This document shows positions 33,681 to 42,178 of a stretch of DNA of 45,280 nucleotides, piece after piece. Within the stretch, counting starts at the first letter, position 1. Every line of letters starts with the position of its first letter. Position numbers and translations under genes: made by a program. The notes under the pieces are model-generated. The model was not told the DNA's origin. It saw only the letters and a list, made by a program, of their open reading frames with translations, and did no database searches. Source of the stretch: an uncultured Clostridia bacterium (GTDB taxonomy: Bacteria; Bacillota; Clostridia; Oscillospirales; Oscillospiraceae); the NCBI GenBank assembly GCA_946186375.1, contig CAMHMZ010000019.1:1-45280 (forward strand), read 5' to 3'.

Positions 33681-35609
33681 ATGGGATACACGATCGCTGA
33701 AAAGATCATCCGGGAGCACCTGCTCTCCGGCACGATGGAGCCGGGCGGCGAGGTCGGTCTGCGCATCGACCAGACGCTCACCCAGGACGCCACAGGGACG
33801 ATGGCCTATCTTGAATTCGAGGCCATGGGCATCGACCGGGTGCGCACGGAGCGCTCTGTGGCCTACGTAGATCACAACACGCTACAGGCGGGCTTTGAAA
33901 ACGCCGACGATCACCGCTATATCCAGTCCGTCACGCGCAAGCACGGCGTCTGGTTTTCCCGTCCGGGCAACGGCATCTGCCACCAGGTGCATCTCGAGCG
34001 CGTGGCCGAGCCCGGCAAGACGCTCATCGGCTCCGACAGCCACACGCCCACCGCGGGCGGCCTCGGCATGCTCGCCTTCGGCGCGGGCGGCCTCGACGTG
34101 GCCGTGGCCATGGGCGGCGGCGCCTACTACATCACCATGCCGCGCATCGTCCGCGTGGAGCTGCGCGGCGCGCTGCGGCCCTTCGTCACCGCCAAGGACG
34201 TCAGCCTCGAGCTCCTGCGCCGCCTGTCCGTCAAGGGAGGCGTCGGCCGCATCATCGAATGGGGCGGCGAGGGCGTGAAGACCCTCTCGGTTCCCGAGCG
34301 CGCCACCATCACGAACATGGGCACCGAGCTCGGCGCGACGACCTCCATTTTCCCCTCGGACGAGGTGACGCGCGCCTTCCTGCGCGCCCAGGGGCGCGAG
34401 GAGGTCTTCCGCGAGCTGCGCGCGGACGAGGACGCTGTCTACGAGCAGGTGATCGAGATCGACCTTGCCGCGCTCGAGCCGCTGATCGCCTGCCCGCATA
34501 TGCCCGACCGCGTCGTCCCGGTGCGCTCGCTGAAGGGGACGAAGGTCGATCAGGTCTGCATCGGCTCCTGCACGAACTCCTCCCTCTACGATATGCTCAA
34601 GGCCGCGGCGCTGCTGCGCGGGCGGCGGGTACACGAGAGCGTGAGCATGTCCGTCTCGCCGGGCTCAAAGCAGGTGCTGACGATGCTGGCCGACTGCGGC
34701 GCTCTGAGCGACATCCTCGCCTCCGGCGCACGCCTGTTGGAGTGCGCCTGCGGGCCCTGTATCGGCATGGGCTTTGCGCCCAATTCCGGCGGTGTGAGCC
34801 TGCGCACCTTCAACCGCAATTTTGAGGGGCGCAGCGGCACGCGCGACGCGAAGGTCTATCTCGTCTCGCCGGAGACGGCCGTCGCCTCGGCCCTCACGGG
34901 CTTTATCACCGATCCGCGCGACCTCGGCGCCGAGGCCCCGGCGGTCACGCTTCCGGAGCGCTTCAAGATCGACGACAGCGCCCTGCTGCCCCCCGCAAGC
35001 CCTGAGGAGGCTGCGGGCGTGGAGGTCCTGCGCGGGCCGAACATCAAGGCTGTCCCGCAGGGCAGGCCCGTCGGCGACTGTATCCGCGCCCAGCTTACCC
35101 TGAAGGTGGGCGACAACATCACCACCGACCACATCATGCCCGCCGGGGCACGGATCCTGCCCTACCGCTCCAACGTGCCGAAGCTGTCGGACTTCTGCTT
35201 CGAGGTCTGCGACAAGAGCTTCCCGGAGCGGGCGCGCGCGGCGGGGGAGAGCATCCTCGTCGGCGGCGTCAACTACGGCCAGGGCTCCTCGCGCGAGCAC
35301 GCGGCGCTGGTGCCGCTGTATCTCGGCGTGCGCGCGGTCGTGGCCAAGAGCTTTGCGCGCATCCACGCGGCCAATCTCATCAACGCCGGCATCCTGCCTC
35401 TCTGCTTTGCCGACCCCGCCGACTACGACAGGCTCGAGCAGGGGCAGACGCTGGAGCTGCGCGGCATCGACGCGGGGCTCGAGAGCGGGGAGATGAGCCT
35501 CTTCGCGGGAGAGACCGAGATCAAGCTCGTCTGCTCCTTCTCCGAGCGGCAGAAGGCCGTTCTGAGAGCAGGAGGACTTTTGAACTATACCAGGGAGGAA
35601 AACCGCTGA
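33681..35609 (+). CDS. Aconitate hydratase (single-chain, ~640-residue type)
   Basis: 642 residues, 3 bases after the regulator gene. Iron-sulfur cluster cysteines are in IGSCTNSS and in ACGPCIGM, in the normal order. Other motifs are LIGSDSHTPTAGGLGMLAFGAGGLDVA, TTDHIMPAG and NYGQGSSREHAAL (swivel domain). The short length and motif spacing match the bacterial aconitase/homoaconitase group typical of Clostridia. It isomerises citrate to isocitrate. It overlaps the dehydrogenase gene by one base. Confidence 0.92.
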   Translation: MGYTIAEKIIREHLLSGTMEPGGEVGLRIDQTLTQDATGTMAYLEFEAMGIDRVRTERSVAYVDHNTLQAGFENADDHRYIQSVTRKHGVWFSRPGNGICHQVHLERVAEPGKTLIGSDSHTPTAGGLGMLAFGAGGLDVAVAMGGGAYYITMPRIVRVELRGALRPFVTAKDVSLELLRRLSVKGGVGRIIEWGGEGVKTLSVPERATITNMGTELGATTSIFPSDEVTRAFLRAQGREEVFRELRADEDAVYEQVIEIDLAALEPLIACPHMPDRVVPVRSLKGTKVDQVCIGSCTNSSLYDMLKAAALLRGRRVHESVSMSVSPGSKQVLTMLADCGALSDILASGARLLECACGPCIGMGFAPNSGGVSLRTFNRNFEGRSGTRDAKVYLVSPETAVASALTGFITDPRDLGAEAPAVTLPERFKIDDSALLPPASPEEAAGVEVLRGPNIKAVPQGRPVGDCIRAQLTLKVGDNITTDHIMPAGARILPYRSNVPKLSDFCFEVCDKSFPERARAAGESILVGGVNYGQGSSREHAALVPLYLGVRAVVAKSFARIHAANLINAGILPLCFADPADYDRLEQGQTLELRGIDAGLESGEMSLFAGETEIKLVCSFSERQKAVLRAGGLLNYTREENR

Positions 35610-36748
35610 TGGAAGACTTTGTTCGGGCGTCCTGCGCCCATTTTGAAGCGCTTTTGCGCGAGCAGCTGCAGCGCCAGCAGCGCATGGAGCAAGCCGGGAA
35701 GGCCCGCGATTTCGCGGCGGCGGAAAAGATCGTCATCGGCGTCGTGGGCGGCGACGGCATCGGCCCCATCATCGTGCGCCAGGCGCGCCGCGTGCTGGAA
35801 AAGCTTCTGGAAGAGGAGCTTGCCTCCGGGCGCGTGGAGCTCAGAAACATCGACGGCCTCACGCTCGAGCGGCGGCTTGCCTGCGGCAGGGCCGTGCCGG
35901 AGGACGTGCTGCGGGAGATCAAGGCCTGCGACGTGCTGCTCAAGGGCCCCACGACCACACCCAAGGGCGGCACGCTCGAGAGCGCGAACGTCACGCTGCG
36001 CCGCGAGCTGGATCTCTTTGCCAACGTCCGCCCGGTGTCCGTGCCGGAGCAGGGGATCGACTGGATCTTCTTCCGCGAGAACACCGAAGGCGAATACGCC
36101 CTCGGCAGCCGCGGCATCGAGCTGCCCGGCGCGCTGAGCATGGACTTCAAGGTCACGACCGACGCCGGCACCCGCCGCATCGCCCGCGCGGCCTTCGACT
36201 ACGCGCGCCAGAACGGCAAGAAAAGCGTGGCCATCGTCACCAAGGCCAACATCATGAAGAAGACCGACGGCATGTTCTCCCGCATCGCCCACGAGGTGGC
36301 GGCGGACTATCCCGAGATCACGGCCGAGGACTGGTACATCGACATCATGACCGCCAATCTCGTGAATGAGGCGCTGCGCTCCCAGTTCCAGGTCTTCCTG
36401 CTGCCCAACCTCTACGGCGATATCATCACCGACGAGGCGGCCCAGATCCAGGGCGGCGTCGGCACGGCCGGCAGCGCCAATATCGGTGCCGAATACGCCA
36501 TGTTCGAGGCCATCCACGGCTCCGCCCCGCGCAAGATCGAGCGCGGCGAGGGCGACTGGGCCGATCCCACAAGCATCCTGCGCGCTGCCGAACTCCTGCT
36601 GCGCCACATCGCCATGGCCGACAAGGCTGAAAAGCTCGGCGAGGCGCTGCGTGTCTGCACCGAAACGGAGCGGCGCGTCGTCATGACCGGGCACAGGGAC
36701 GGCGCCACATGCAAGGAGTTTGTCGATTATGTGCTGGAAAAGCTTTAA
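35609..36748 (+). CDS. Isocitrate dehydrogenase (isocitrate/isopropylmalate dehydrogenase family)
   Basis: 379 residues; overlaps the aconitase stop codon, with GGGAGG upstream. Residues about 45-60 hold VGGDGIGPIIV. The substrate motif ESANVTLRRELDLFANVRPV has the S-x-N-x-x-LR form of isocitrate dehydrogenases, not the isopropylmalate form. Metal ligands lie in NLYGDIITDEAAQIQGG, and AIHGSAPRKIERGEG is the cofactor loop. The usual residues for NAD or NADP choice are not clearly either, so the cofactor is left open. An extra helical N-terminus of about 40 residues is unusual. Confidence 0.88.
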   Translation: MEDFVRASCAHFEALLREQLQRQQRMEQAGKARDFAAAEKIVIGVVGGDGIGPIIVRQARRVLEKLLEEELASGRVELRNIDGLTLERRLACGRAVPEDVLREIKACDVLLKGPTTTPKGGTLESANVTLRRELDLFANVRPVSVPEQGIDWIFFRENTEGEYALGSRGIELPGALSMDFKVTTDAGTRRIARAAFDYARQNGKKSVAIVTKANIMKKTDGMFSRIAHEVAADYPEITAEDWYIDIMTANLVNEALRSQFQVFLLPNLYGDIITDEAAQIQGGVGTAGSANIGAEYAMFEAIHGSAPRKIERGEGDWADPTSILRAAELLLRHIAMADKAEKLGEALRVCTETERRVVMTGHRDGATCKEFVDYVLEKL

Positions 36749-37862
36749 GACGCTGCTGAGCCTTGCCCTCTGTGCGGCGCTGCTGCTTGTGTCCGCTCCC
36801 TTCGCCGCTGCGGCGGACGAGGGGGAGGAGGACGCCGCGGAGGAAAAGCAGTATTCCGTCTTGCGCGAGGAGGAGATCGCGGCACTGATCGAGGACTATC
36901 TCACGGAAAACCGCATCCCGCGCGACAAGATCGGGATCGGCTTCCTCTATACGGCCACGGGCGAGGAGTGGTATTATAACGGCGACCTCGCGCTCTACAG
37001 CGCGAGCCTGTACAAGCTGCCGCTTCTGATGCTGGTGTCCAACATGGTCGCCCGGGGCGAGCTGGAGCAGGACGGCCTCATCGAAGGGCACGAGCTGACC
37101 AAGATGGAGGAGGCCATCCTCACGGTCTCCAACAACCAGTATGCCCATCTGCTGATGAACCATTTCTGGCCCCGGAACAGCGACTGCCGTCTGCTCTGGC
37201 CGGAGCTGGCGGGCATGCAGATGGAGGACATGCCGCCGCGCTTTGAAAAGACGAGCGCCTTCACGCCCCGTTTTGTCACGCGTCTGCTGTATAACCTCTA
37301 TTCTCACCCGGATGACTATCCCATGATGCTCGACTTTCTGAAGCAGGCGGCGCCGGATCAGTTTTTCCGCTACCAACTGGAGGGGCGGTATGAGGTGGCT
37401 CAGAAGATGGGCTATTATGAGCAGTACCACCACACGGCGGGCATCATTTATACGGAAAACCCCATCATCGTCACCTATATGACGGTCGATATCCCCGCGC
37501 ACGGGCGCTTCAGCGGCGATCTGGCGCTGCGGCTGGCAGACTATGCGCAGACGCTGGATGAGCGGCTGCAGGAAGAGAAACAGGCCGAGCGCGAGAGACT
37601 GGAAGCTGAGCAGCGGCAGCGCGAGGAGGAGGCCCGAAAGGCCGAAGAAGAGCGGCTGCGCCGGGAGGCCGAGGAGCGGCAGGCCCGGGAAGCTGCCGAG
37701 GCAGAGGCGGAGCGGCTGCGCCTTGAGACGGAAGCGCGGGAACAGCGGGAGCTGACCCTGGCCACCGCCGTCGGGGGCGCCCTTGCCGCCGCGCTCACGG
37801 TCGGCGCGATCGTGCTGATGAAAAAGCGGCGCGCGCCGAAGGAAGAGAGGAAACAAGCATGA
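36729..37862 (+). CDS. Membrane-anchored beta-lactamase-like serine hydrolase
   Basis: 377 residues. The ATG at 36729 lies inside the end of the dehydrogenase gene with AAGGAG upstream. A signal peptide (about 1-27) is followed by a domain with S93-L-Y-K96 (SASLYKLPLL), S134-N-N (TVSNNQYAHLL) and K226-M-G, in the order and style of the class A SxxK, SDN and KTG motifs, though spacing is shorter. A charged coiled coil (about 275-350) leads to a C-terminal membrane segment and basic tail. It is probably a surface-anchored acylhydrolase or inactive relative and not a drug-resistance enzyme; that is inference. The C-terminal anchor plus coiled coil is unusual. Confidence 0.75.
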   Translation: MCWKSFKTLLSLALCAALLLVSAPFAAAADEGEEDAAEEKQYSVLREEEIAALIEDYLTENRIPRDKIGIGFLYTATGEEWYYNGDLALYSASLYKLPLLMLVSNMVARGELEQDGLIEGHELTKMEEAILTVSNNQYAHLLMNHFWPRNSDCRLLWPELAGMQMEDMPPRFEKTSAFTPRFVTRLLYNLYSHPDDYPMMLDFLKQAAPDQFFRYQLEGRYEVAQKMGYYEQYHHTAGIIYTENPIIVTYMTVDIPAHGRFSGDLALRLADYAQTLDERLQEEKQAERERLEAEQRQREEEARKAEEERLRREAEERQAREAAEAEAERLRLETEAREQRELTLATAVGGALAAALTVGAIVLMKKRRAPKEERKQA

Positions 37863-39256
37863 AGAAATGGCTGACAGCGCTCCTGGCGGTCCTGCTGCTG
37901 TTTGCGCTCGCGGCCTGCTCGCTCGAGAGCGCGCCGGAGCCGACGCCGACGCCCGAGCCCACACCCGAGCCGGTGGACTTTGCCTGCGGCAGCTTCCCGG
38001 CAGACAGCGCAGAGCTCACGCTCACACTGGAGGAGGGCGAGGCGGCTCTGCTGGAGCGCTTCCCCGCGCTGCGCAGGCTGGACCTCACGGGCAGCCGCTG
38101 CCTCGATGAGATCCTCGCCTACCGGGAGAGTCACCCCGAGGTGGAGATCGTCTATGACGCTCAGTTGCCGGACGGCACCGTGATCGCGCACGACGCCGTC
38201 TCGGCCGATCTCAGCGCGCTCCGCCACGGCGAGGTCGATGAGACCGTGAAGATGCTGCGGCTGCTGCCGGAGCTTCAGAGCGTCGATCTCGGCGAGCGGC
38301 CGGAGGAGCCGGGGGAAGAGGATCTGCAATGGGAGGATATCGGCGCCTTTCAGACGGCTCTGCCCGATGTGCGTGTCGACTATCGCTTCCGCCTGTTTGA
38401 CAAGGACTTCTCCACTCTCGACGAAGAGATGATCCTCAGCCACCGGGCGATGGACGACCAGGGCGAGGCGGTGCGCGCGGTGCTGCCCTATATGACAGCC
38501 TGCCGCTTTCTCGACATGGACTCCTGCGGCGTCGACAACGAGCACATGGCCGCGATCCGGGACGATTTTCCGCAGATGAAGGTCGTCTGGCGCGTGTGGT
38601 TCGGCATCTACACCTGCCGCACCGACGTCAAGCGCCTGCTGGCCTCCTCCGAGGGCAACGGCATCAAGGACTGGGAGGCAGACGCCCTGTACTATCTCAC
38701 GGATCTCGTCTGGGTGGACATCGGCCACAGCGAGCTGCACGATTTGTCCTTCCTCTACAACATGCCGAACATCGAGGTGCTGATCGTGGCCTGCGCGCCC
38801 TGGAAGGACGCCACGCCCATCGGCTCGCTGGAGAAGCTGGAATACCTGGAGATCCTCAGCACCTCCTGCAATGACATCTCCTGCTTTTCCAATCTCCACG
38901 CGCTCAAGCATCTCAACATCGGCAACTGCAACCACATCACCGATATCAGTTCTCTCTATGGCCTGACCCAGCTCGAGCGGCTCTGGATCGGCTGCATGAC
39001 GCCGGTGCCGCAGGAGCAGAAGGACGAGATCCGGCGGAGGCTGCCGAACACCGAGATCAACACGACAACGGTCAATCACAAGAGCGAGGGCTGGTGCAAG
39101 GACGTCACCGGACACAACGTCCCGCGCTACGCGCTGCTGCGGGAGCAGTTCGGCGACTATCAGATGTCCGCCTACGCCTACGACTGGTCGGACATCCTGT
39201 ATACCAAGAGCCTGGACGAGCTGACCGAGGAAGAGCTGGCCCTTGTGAAGCCTTGA
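37859..39256 (+). CDS. Leucine-rich-repeat lipoprotein
   Basis: 465 residues; ATGA overlap with the previous gene. Lipobox LAAC with C20, then a short proline/threonine spacer (PEPTPTPEPTPEP). A leucine-rich-repeat region follows (about 290-380), e.g. YYLTDLVWVDIGHSELHDLSFLYNMPNIEVLIVAC and HALKHLNIGNCNHITDISSLYGLTQLERLWIG. The C-terminal ~70 residues contain GWCKDVTGHNVPRYALLREQFGDYQ. It is an exposed surface protein, with ligand unknown, and probably made together with the anchored beta-lactamase-like protein. Confidence 0.8.
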   Translation: MKKWLTALLAVLLLFALAACSLESAPEPTPTPEPTPEPVDFACGSFPADSAELTLTLEEGEAALLERFPALRRLDLTGSRCLDEILAYRESHPEVEIVYDAQLPDGTVIAHDAVSADLSALRHGEVDETVKMLRLLPELQSVDLGERPEEPGEEDLQWEDIGAFQTALPDVRVDYRFRLFDKDFSTLDEEMILSHRAMDDQGEAVRAVLPYMTACRFLDMDSCGVDNEHMAAIRDDFPQMKVVWRVWFGIYTCRTDVKRLLASSEGNGIKDWEADALYYLTDLVWVDIGHSELHDLSFLYNMPNIEVLIVACAPWKDATPIGSLEKLEYLEILSTSCNDISCFSNLHALKHLNIGNCNHITDISSLYGLTQLERLWIGCMTPVPQEQKDEIRRRLPNTEINTTTVNHKSEGWCKDVTGHNVPRYALLREQFGDYQMSAYAYDWSDILYTKSLDELTEEELALVKP

Positions 39257-39257
39257 A

Positions 39258-39304
39258 AAAACCACCGCCTCCGGGAAACTCTGTTTCCCGGAGGCGGTGG
39301 TTTT
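39258..39304. terminator. Strong bidirectional terminator
   Basis: A perfect 22-base-pair stem (AAAACCACCGCCTCCGGG... and its complement, loop TCT) between converging genes. It runs directly into TTTTCAGTTTTCAG. Confidence 0.9.
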
Positions 39305-39310
39305 CAGTTT

Positions 39311-40303
39311 TCAGTCTGCTTCGCGGCAGCTGCGGCGCATGAGGACGACCGAGCCGAGCATGAACAGACAGGCAAAGCTCATCAGCGTATAGCAGCGCAG
39401 CTGCCAGTTTCCGTGCCGCTGCACCAGATATTCGCTGAAGCCGCCGCCGGCCAGGCTCACAAGGAAGAGCGCCCAAAGGAGCCAGTGAAAGCCCCGCAGA
39501 CCGTTGAGGCGGATCGAACGTCGGCTGAAGACGATCAGAATGCCAAGGATCGTGACCGCGCTGAGGATCTGGGCCACGCTGATAAAGGCGTTGAGGTGGA
39601 AGTAGCTCGCGTCGTTGCGCGTGCTGTCGATCACCATCTCAAAAATGCCGAAAAACAGCAGGAAGAACAAAAACACATCGCCGGAAACGGCGCTAACGGG
39701 CTTTTTCCCGCGGGGGAGCCAACGGGCATAGAGCCAGAGCAGCAGGGCGAAGGCGGCAAGAAACAGCAGCGCCTCGACAAAGAAGGCGGCAAAGCGGTAT
39801 TCCGTCGCGCCGGTACTCGACAGGGATGACCAGGCGAAGGGAAGACGCTGGAGGCGGGGATCGGTGACAAGCGCCTTCCCGCGGCAGCTGCCGTTGAAGA
39901 GAGCGCTCAGACGAATGACCGCCAGCGAGAGCGCGAGCCCCGGCGCGCAGCAGTCGAGCAGACGGCCCGGGTGCTTTTCCAGCCCGAGAAGACGCATCAG
40001 CAGCGCCGAGAGCACGAAGCCGATCACGACGCCCGAGAGGCAGAAGCCGCCCGCGGACAGGTCGCGGAAGGCGGAGGCAAAACCGGAAAACTGCTCCATA
40101 TGGCAATACCAGTACATCGTCCGGGAGACAAGCAGCCCCAGCAGAAGCGCCAGAGGCGCGAAGAGAAACAGCAGGGGACTGCGGCCGCGGTTGGCGGCGT
40201 AGCAGGCGTGCATGGCCAGAAAGCCTGCCAGAACGCCCAGTGCGATGAGCACCGAGTCCCAGTACACGATCGTGCTGCCAAAACAAAAAGCTGCGGAACT
40301 CAT
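39311..40303 (-). CDS. Lgt-like polytopic membrane protein with altered active site
   Basis: 330 residues on the minus strand. The ATG at 40303 is chosen over an upstream in-frame one because SSAAFCFGSTIVYWDSVLIALGVLAGF is the natural family start. About eight membrane segments; the order resembles prolipoprotein diacylglyceryl transferase, including SAGGFCLSGVVIGF and VIRLSALFNGSCRG in place of the Lgt GGMSFHGG and GRxGNFxN motifs. The usual histidine and several motif residues are absent, so normal Lgt activity is doubtful. It is the last gene of a four-gene unit of envelope proteins. Its stop codon is part of a TTTTCAG tract. Confidence 0.65.
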   Translation of the reverse strand: MSSAAFCFGSTIVYWDSVLIALGVLAGFLAMHACYAANRGRSPLLFLFAPLALLLGLLVSRTMYWYCHMEQFSGFASAFRDLSAGGFCLSGVVIGFVLSALLMRLLGLEKHPGRLLDCCAPGLALSLAVIRLSALFNGSCRGKALVTDPRLQRLPFAWSSLSSTGATEYRFAAFFVEALLFLAAFALLLWLYARWLPRGKKPVSAVSGDVFLFFLLFFGIFEMVIDSTRNDASYFHLNAFISVAQILSAVTILGILIVFSRRSIRLNGLRGFHWLLWALFLVSLAGGGFSEYLVQRHGNWQLRCYTLMSFACLFMLGSVVLMRRSCREAD

Positions 40304-40310
40304 GTGCCGA

Positions 40311-41453
40311 TCACTCCTTTCCCCGGGGCAGAGCCGTGGCGAAATAGAGGATATCGCTGACCTGCCGTTCCGTGCCCCAGTCGACATTGTTGAGGATCTT
40401 GCCGTTCATCCAGAGCTCGGCCGTCTGCCCGCCGTCGAGCGCGTAGGCGTTCCAGCAGCCCTTTTCATAGAGGATCTCGCCGAGCTGATTGATCGTGGGC
40501 ACGGCATCCACGCGGAAATCGTAATTGACCGTCATGAGAAAATAGTGCAGCTTGTCGCGTGTGCCGATGGCGGAGCGGGAAAAGGTGAGACCCGTGTCGC
40601 CGATGCGGTAGGTATAGATATCCTGCAGCTGCCCATCCAGGACCAGGATCGGCCCGAAGGCCAGAGAAAAGGTGACGTCGTTGTCGCGGATGTACTGCTC
40701 GACCTCGGCCTGTGAGCCCAGCTCACCCTGAGGCACCAGCAGCATCTCACCCGCGGCGTTGAAGAAGCAGTTGTCCAGATTGCCCAGCTCGCAGCGATAG
40801 AGCTGCCGCTGGAAGACCGTGACGCCGTATTGCCGGTGGGCGTAGAAGTCGGCGTTTGAAGCCAGAACGGCGTTGGCCTCCCGCGCCATCTGCGAGCAGT
40901 ATTCCCTCACGCCGGAGTCATAGCTGTCGCCGGAGAGCTTGCGCCTGAGCTGCGAGCCGTCGGCGATCTTGACCTCCGCGCAGGTGCACGAGAAGCCGTG
41001 GATCTTTTCCTTCCAGGTGATGACCAGAATAGTCTCGTCGCAGTAATAGTTATATTCGGCGTAGCGGAACAGCTCGATATCCGGCGACCAGAAGGTCTCC
41101 TGCCCGTCGAGGAGCGTCGCGGCGGAGTCGACGACCTGCTGAATGACGGCCGGATCCGTTGTCGAGCCGAAGAGGGCCGGATCGGGCTCCGGCGCTGTCA
41201 TCGCGTTTTCGGGGATGCGGTAGATCTTGCGGATATAGGTCAGCCCGTCCAGCGCGCCGCTTTTCAGGTTGTTCACGGCGTTGTCGAAGCTCTCCGACAG
41301 CGAGCGGCTGCTCTCGGTCCCGGCCGCGCCGGGGGCTTTCCGGCTCAAAACCAGCGTGAGAGCACAGCAGCAGACAAGGCAGAGCAGGATATACAGCGCC
41401 GTCAACAGGGGAGAAAAGGGCCTGCGTTTTTTCGCGTTTTGTTTGGCGTCCAT
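40311..41453 (-). CDS. Phosphodiester glycosidase-like (NAGPA-domain) membrane protein
   Basis: 380 residues on the minus strand. A single N-terminal membrane segment (about 15-37) anchors an extracytoplasmic domain. The C-terminal half resembles the NAGPA family: FSLAFGPILVLDGQL, TGLTFSRSAIGTRDKLHYFLM, and WNAYALDGGQTAELWMNGKILN. Such proteins act on phosphodiester-linked sugars or in exopolysaccharide work; the substrate here is unknown. It lies in the same unit as the Lgt-like protein, with 7 bases between them. Confidence 0.8.
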   Translation of the reverse strand: MDAKQNAKKRRPFSPLLTALYILLCLVCCCALTLVLSRKAPGAAGTESSRSLSESFDNAVNNLKSGALDGLTYIRKIYRIPENAMTAPEPDPALFGSTTDPAVIQQVVDSAATLLDGQETFWSPDIELFRYAEYNYYCDETILVITWKEKIHGFSCTCAEVKIADGSQLRRKLSGDSYDSGVREYCSQMAREANAVLASNADFYAHRQYGVTVFQRQLYRCELGNLDNCFFNAAGEMLLVPQGELGSQAEVEQYIRDNDVTFSLAFGPILVLDGQLQDIYTYRIGDTGLTFSRSAIGTRDKLHYFLMTVNYDFRVDAVPTINQLGEILYEKGCWNAYALDGGQTAELWMNGKILNNVDWGTERQVSDILYFATALPRGKE

Positions 41454-41469
41454 CGTGTTGTACCTCCTC

Positions 41470-42162
41470 TCAGCGCTGCCAGGTCCCGCTCAGCGCGCGC
41501 AGCAGCGCGTCGTCCGCCAACAGGCGCCAGCCGCTCTCGTCATAGCGCAGGGAAACGCTCAGCGTCTCGCTGCGTTCATAGTCGCTCCGGTGCGCGAGCA
41601 GCGCGCTCACGGCCTCGCGATAGGCGCGCTCCGTGATCTCCGGGCGGTACTGATCCTTCTCATCGTAGACCTCGTCGTAGGGAAGCTCGTCCACGAGCTT
41701 TGCCAGCCGCGCCAGAATTTCCCCGCGCAGATCCTCCTGCAGGGATGAGACGTCGAGCGAGGTGAAGTCCACCTTCTGTACGGCGGAGAGCCCCTGCAGC
41801 TCGGCCGGACCGGCCAGCCGGTAGGCGTAGCTGTCCCGGAGCGCGGCGTAGAGCTCCTCCGATGTGCCGTCGCTGAGCGTGCCGTCCAGACCAAGGTCCG
41901 AGTAGTTTGCAAGCAGGGAATAGGCTTTCTCGTAGTCGCCCGCCAGCATGTCCTCGAAAAAGGCGGCGGCGGTCTCCTCCGGGGCGGCGGTATAGCGGGC
42001 GAACAGGAGCCCCTGCTTCAGCCCGACGGCTGCGAGCAGGCAGGCGGAAACCGCCGCGGCGACGGCGAGCAGATAAGAGACCGGCGCCAGGCGGATGCGT
42101 CCGCGGAAAAGCAGGGGTAAAAGAGCGGCCAGACAGACGAGGCCGGCAAAAACATACAGCAT
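41470..42162 (-). CDS. Membrane-anchored protein with NTF2-like soluble domain, unknown
   Basis: 230 residues. The ATG at 42162 follows GGGAGAAA and starts directly with a membrane segment (MLYVFAGLVCLAALLPLLF); an earlier in-frame start would add an unlikely sequence. A second hydrophobic segment (about 28-50) follows, then a soluble part beginning FFEDMLAGDYEKAYSLLANYSDLG, a pattern often found in NTF2-like or DUF4878-type domains. It is encoded between the esterase and the phosphodiester glycosidase-like protein. No function is assigned. Confidence 0.65.
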   Translation of the reverse strand: MLYVFAGLVCLAALLPLLFRGRIRLAPVSYLLAVAAAVSACLLAAVGLKQGLLFARYTAAPEETAAAFFEDMLAGDYEKAYSLLANYSDLGLDGTLSDGTSEELYAALRDSYAYRLAGPAELQGLSAVQKVDFTSLDVSSLQEDLRGEILARLAKLVDELPYDEVYDEKDQYRPEITERAYREAVSALLAHRSDYERSETLSVSLRYDESGWRLLADDALLRALSGTWQR

Positions 42163-42178
42163 GGCATTTTTCTCCCGT

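Noticed and set aside
31650..33875. Open frame of 741 codons opposite the citrate synthase and regulator genes
   Set aside because: It spans two real genes on the other strand and shows no family features.
36729..37862. Beta-lactam resistance gene
   Set aside because: Motif spacing is shorter than in class A enzymes, the third motif is KMG, and the protein has a coiled coil and membrane anchor; nothing supports a resistance role.
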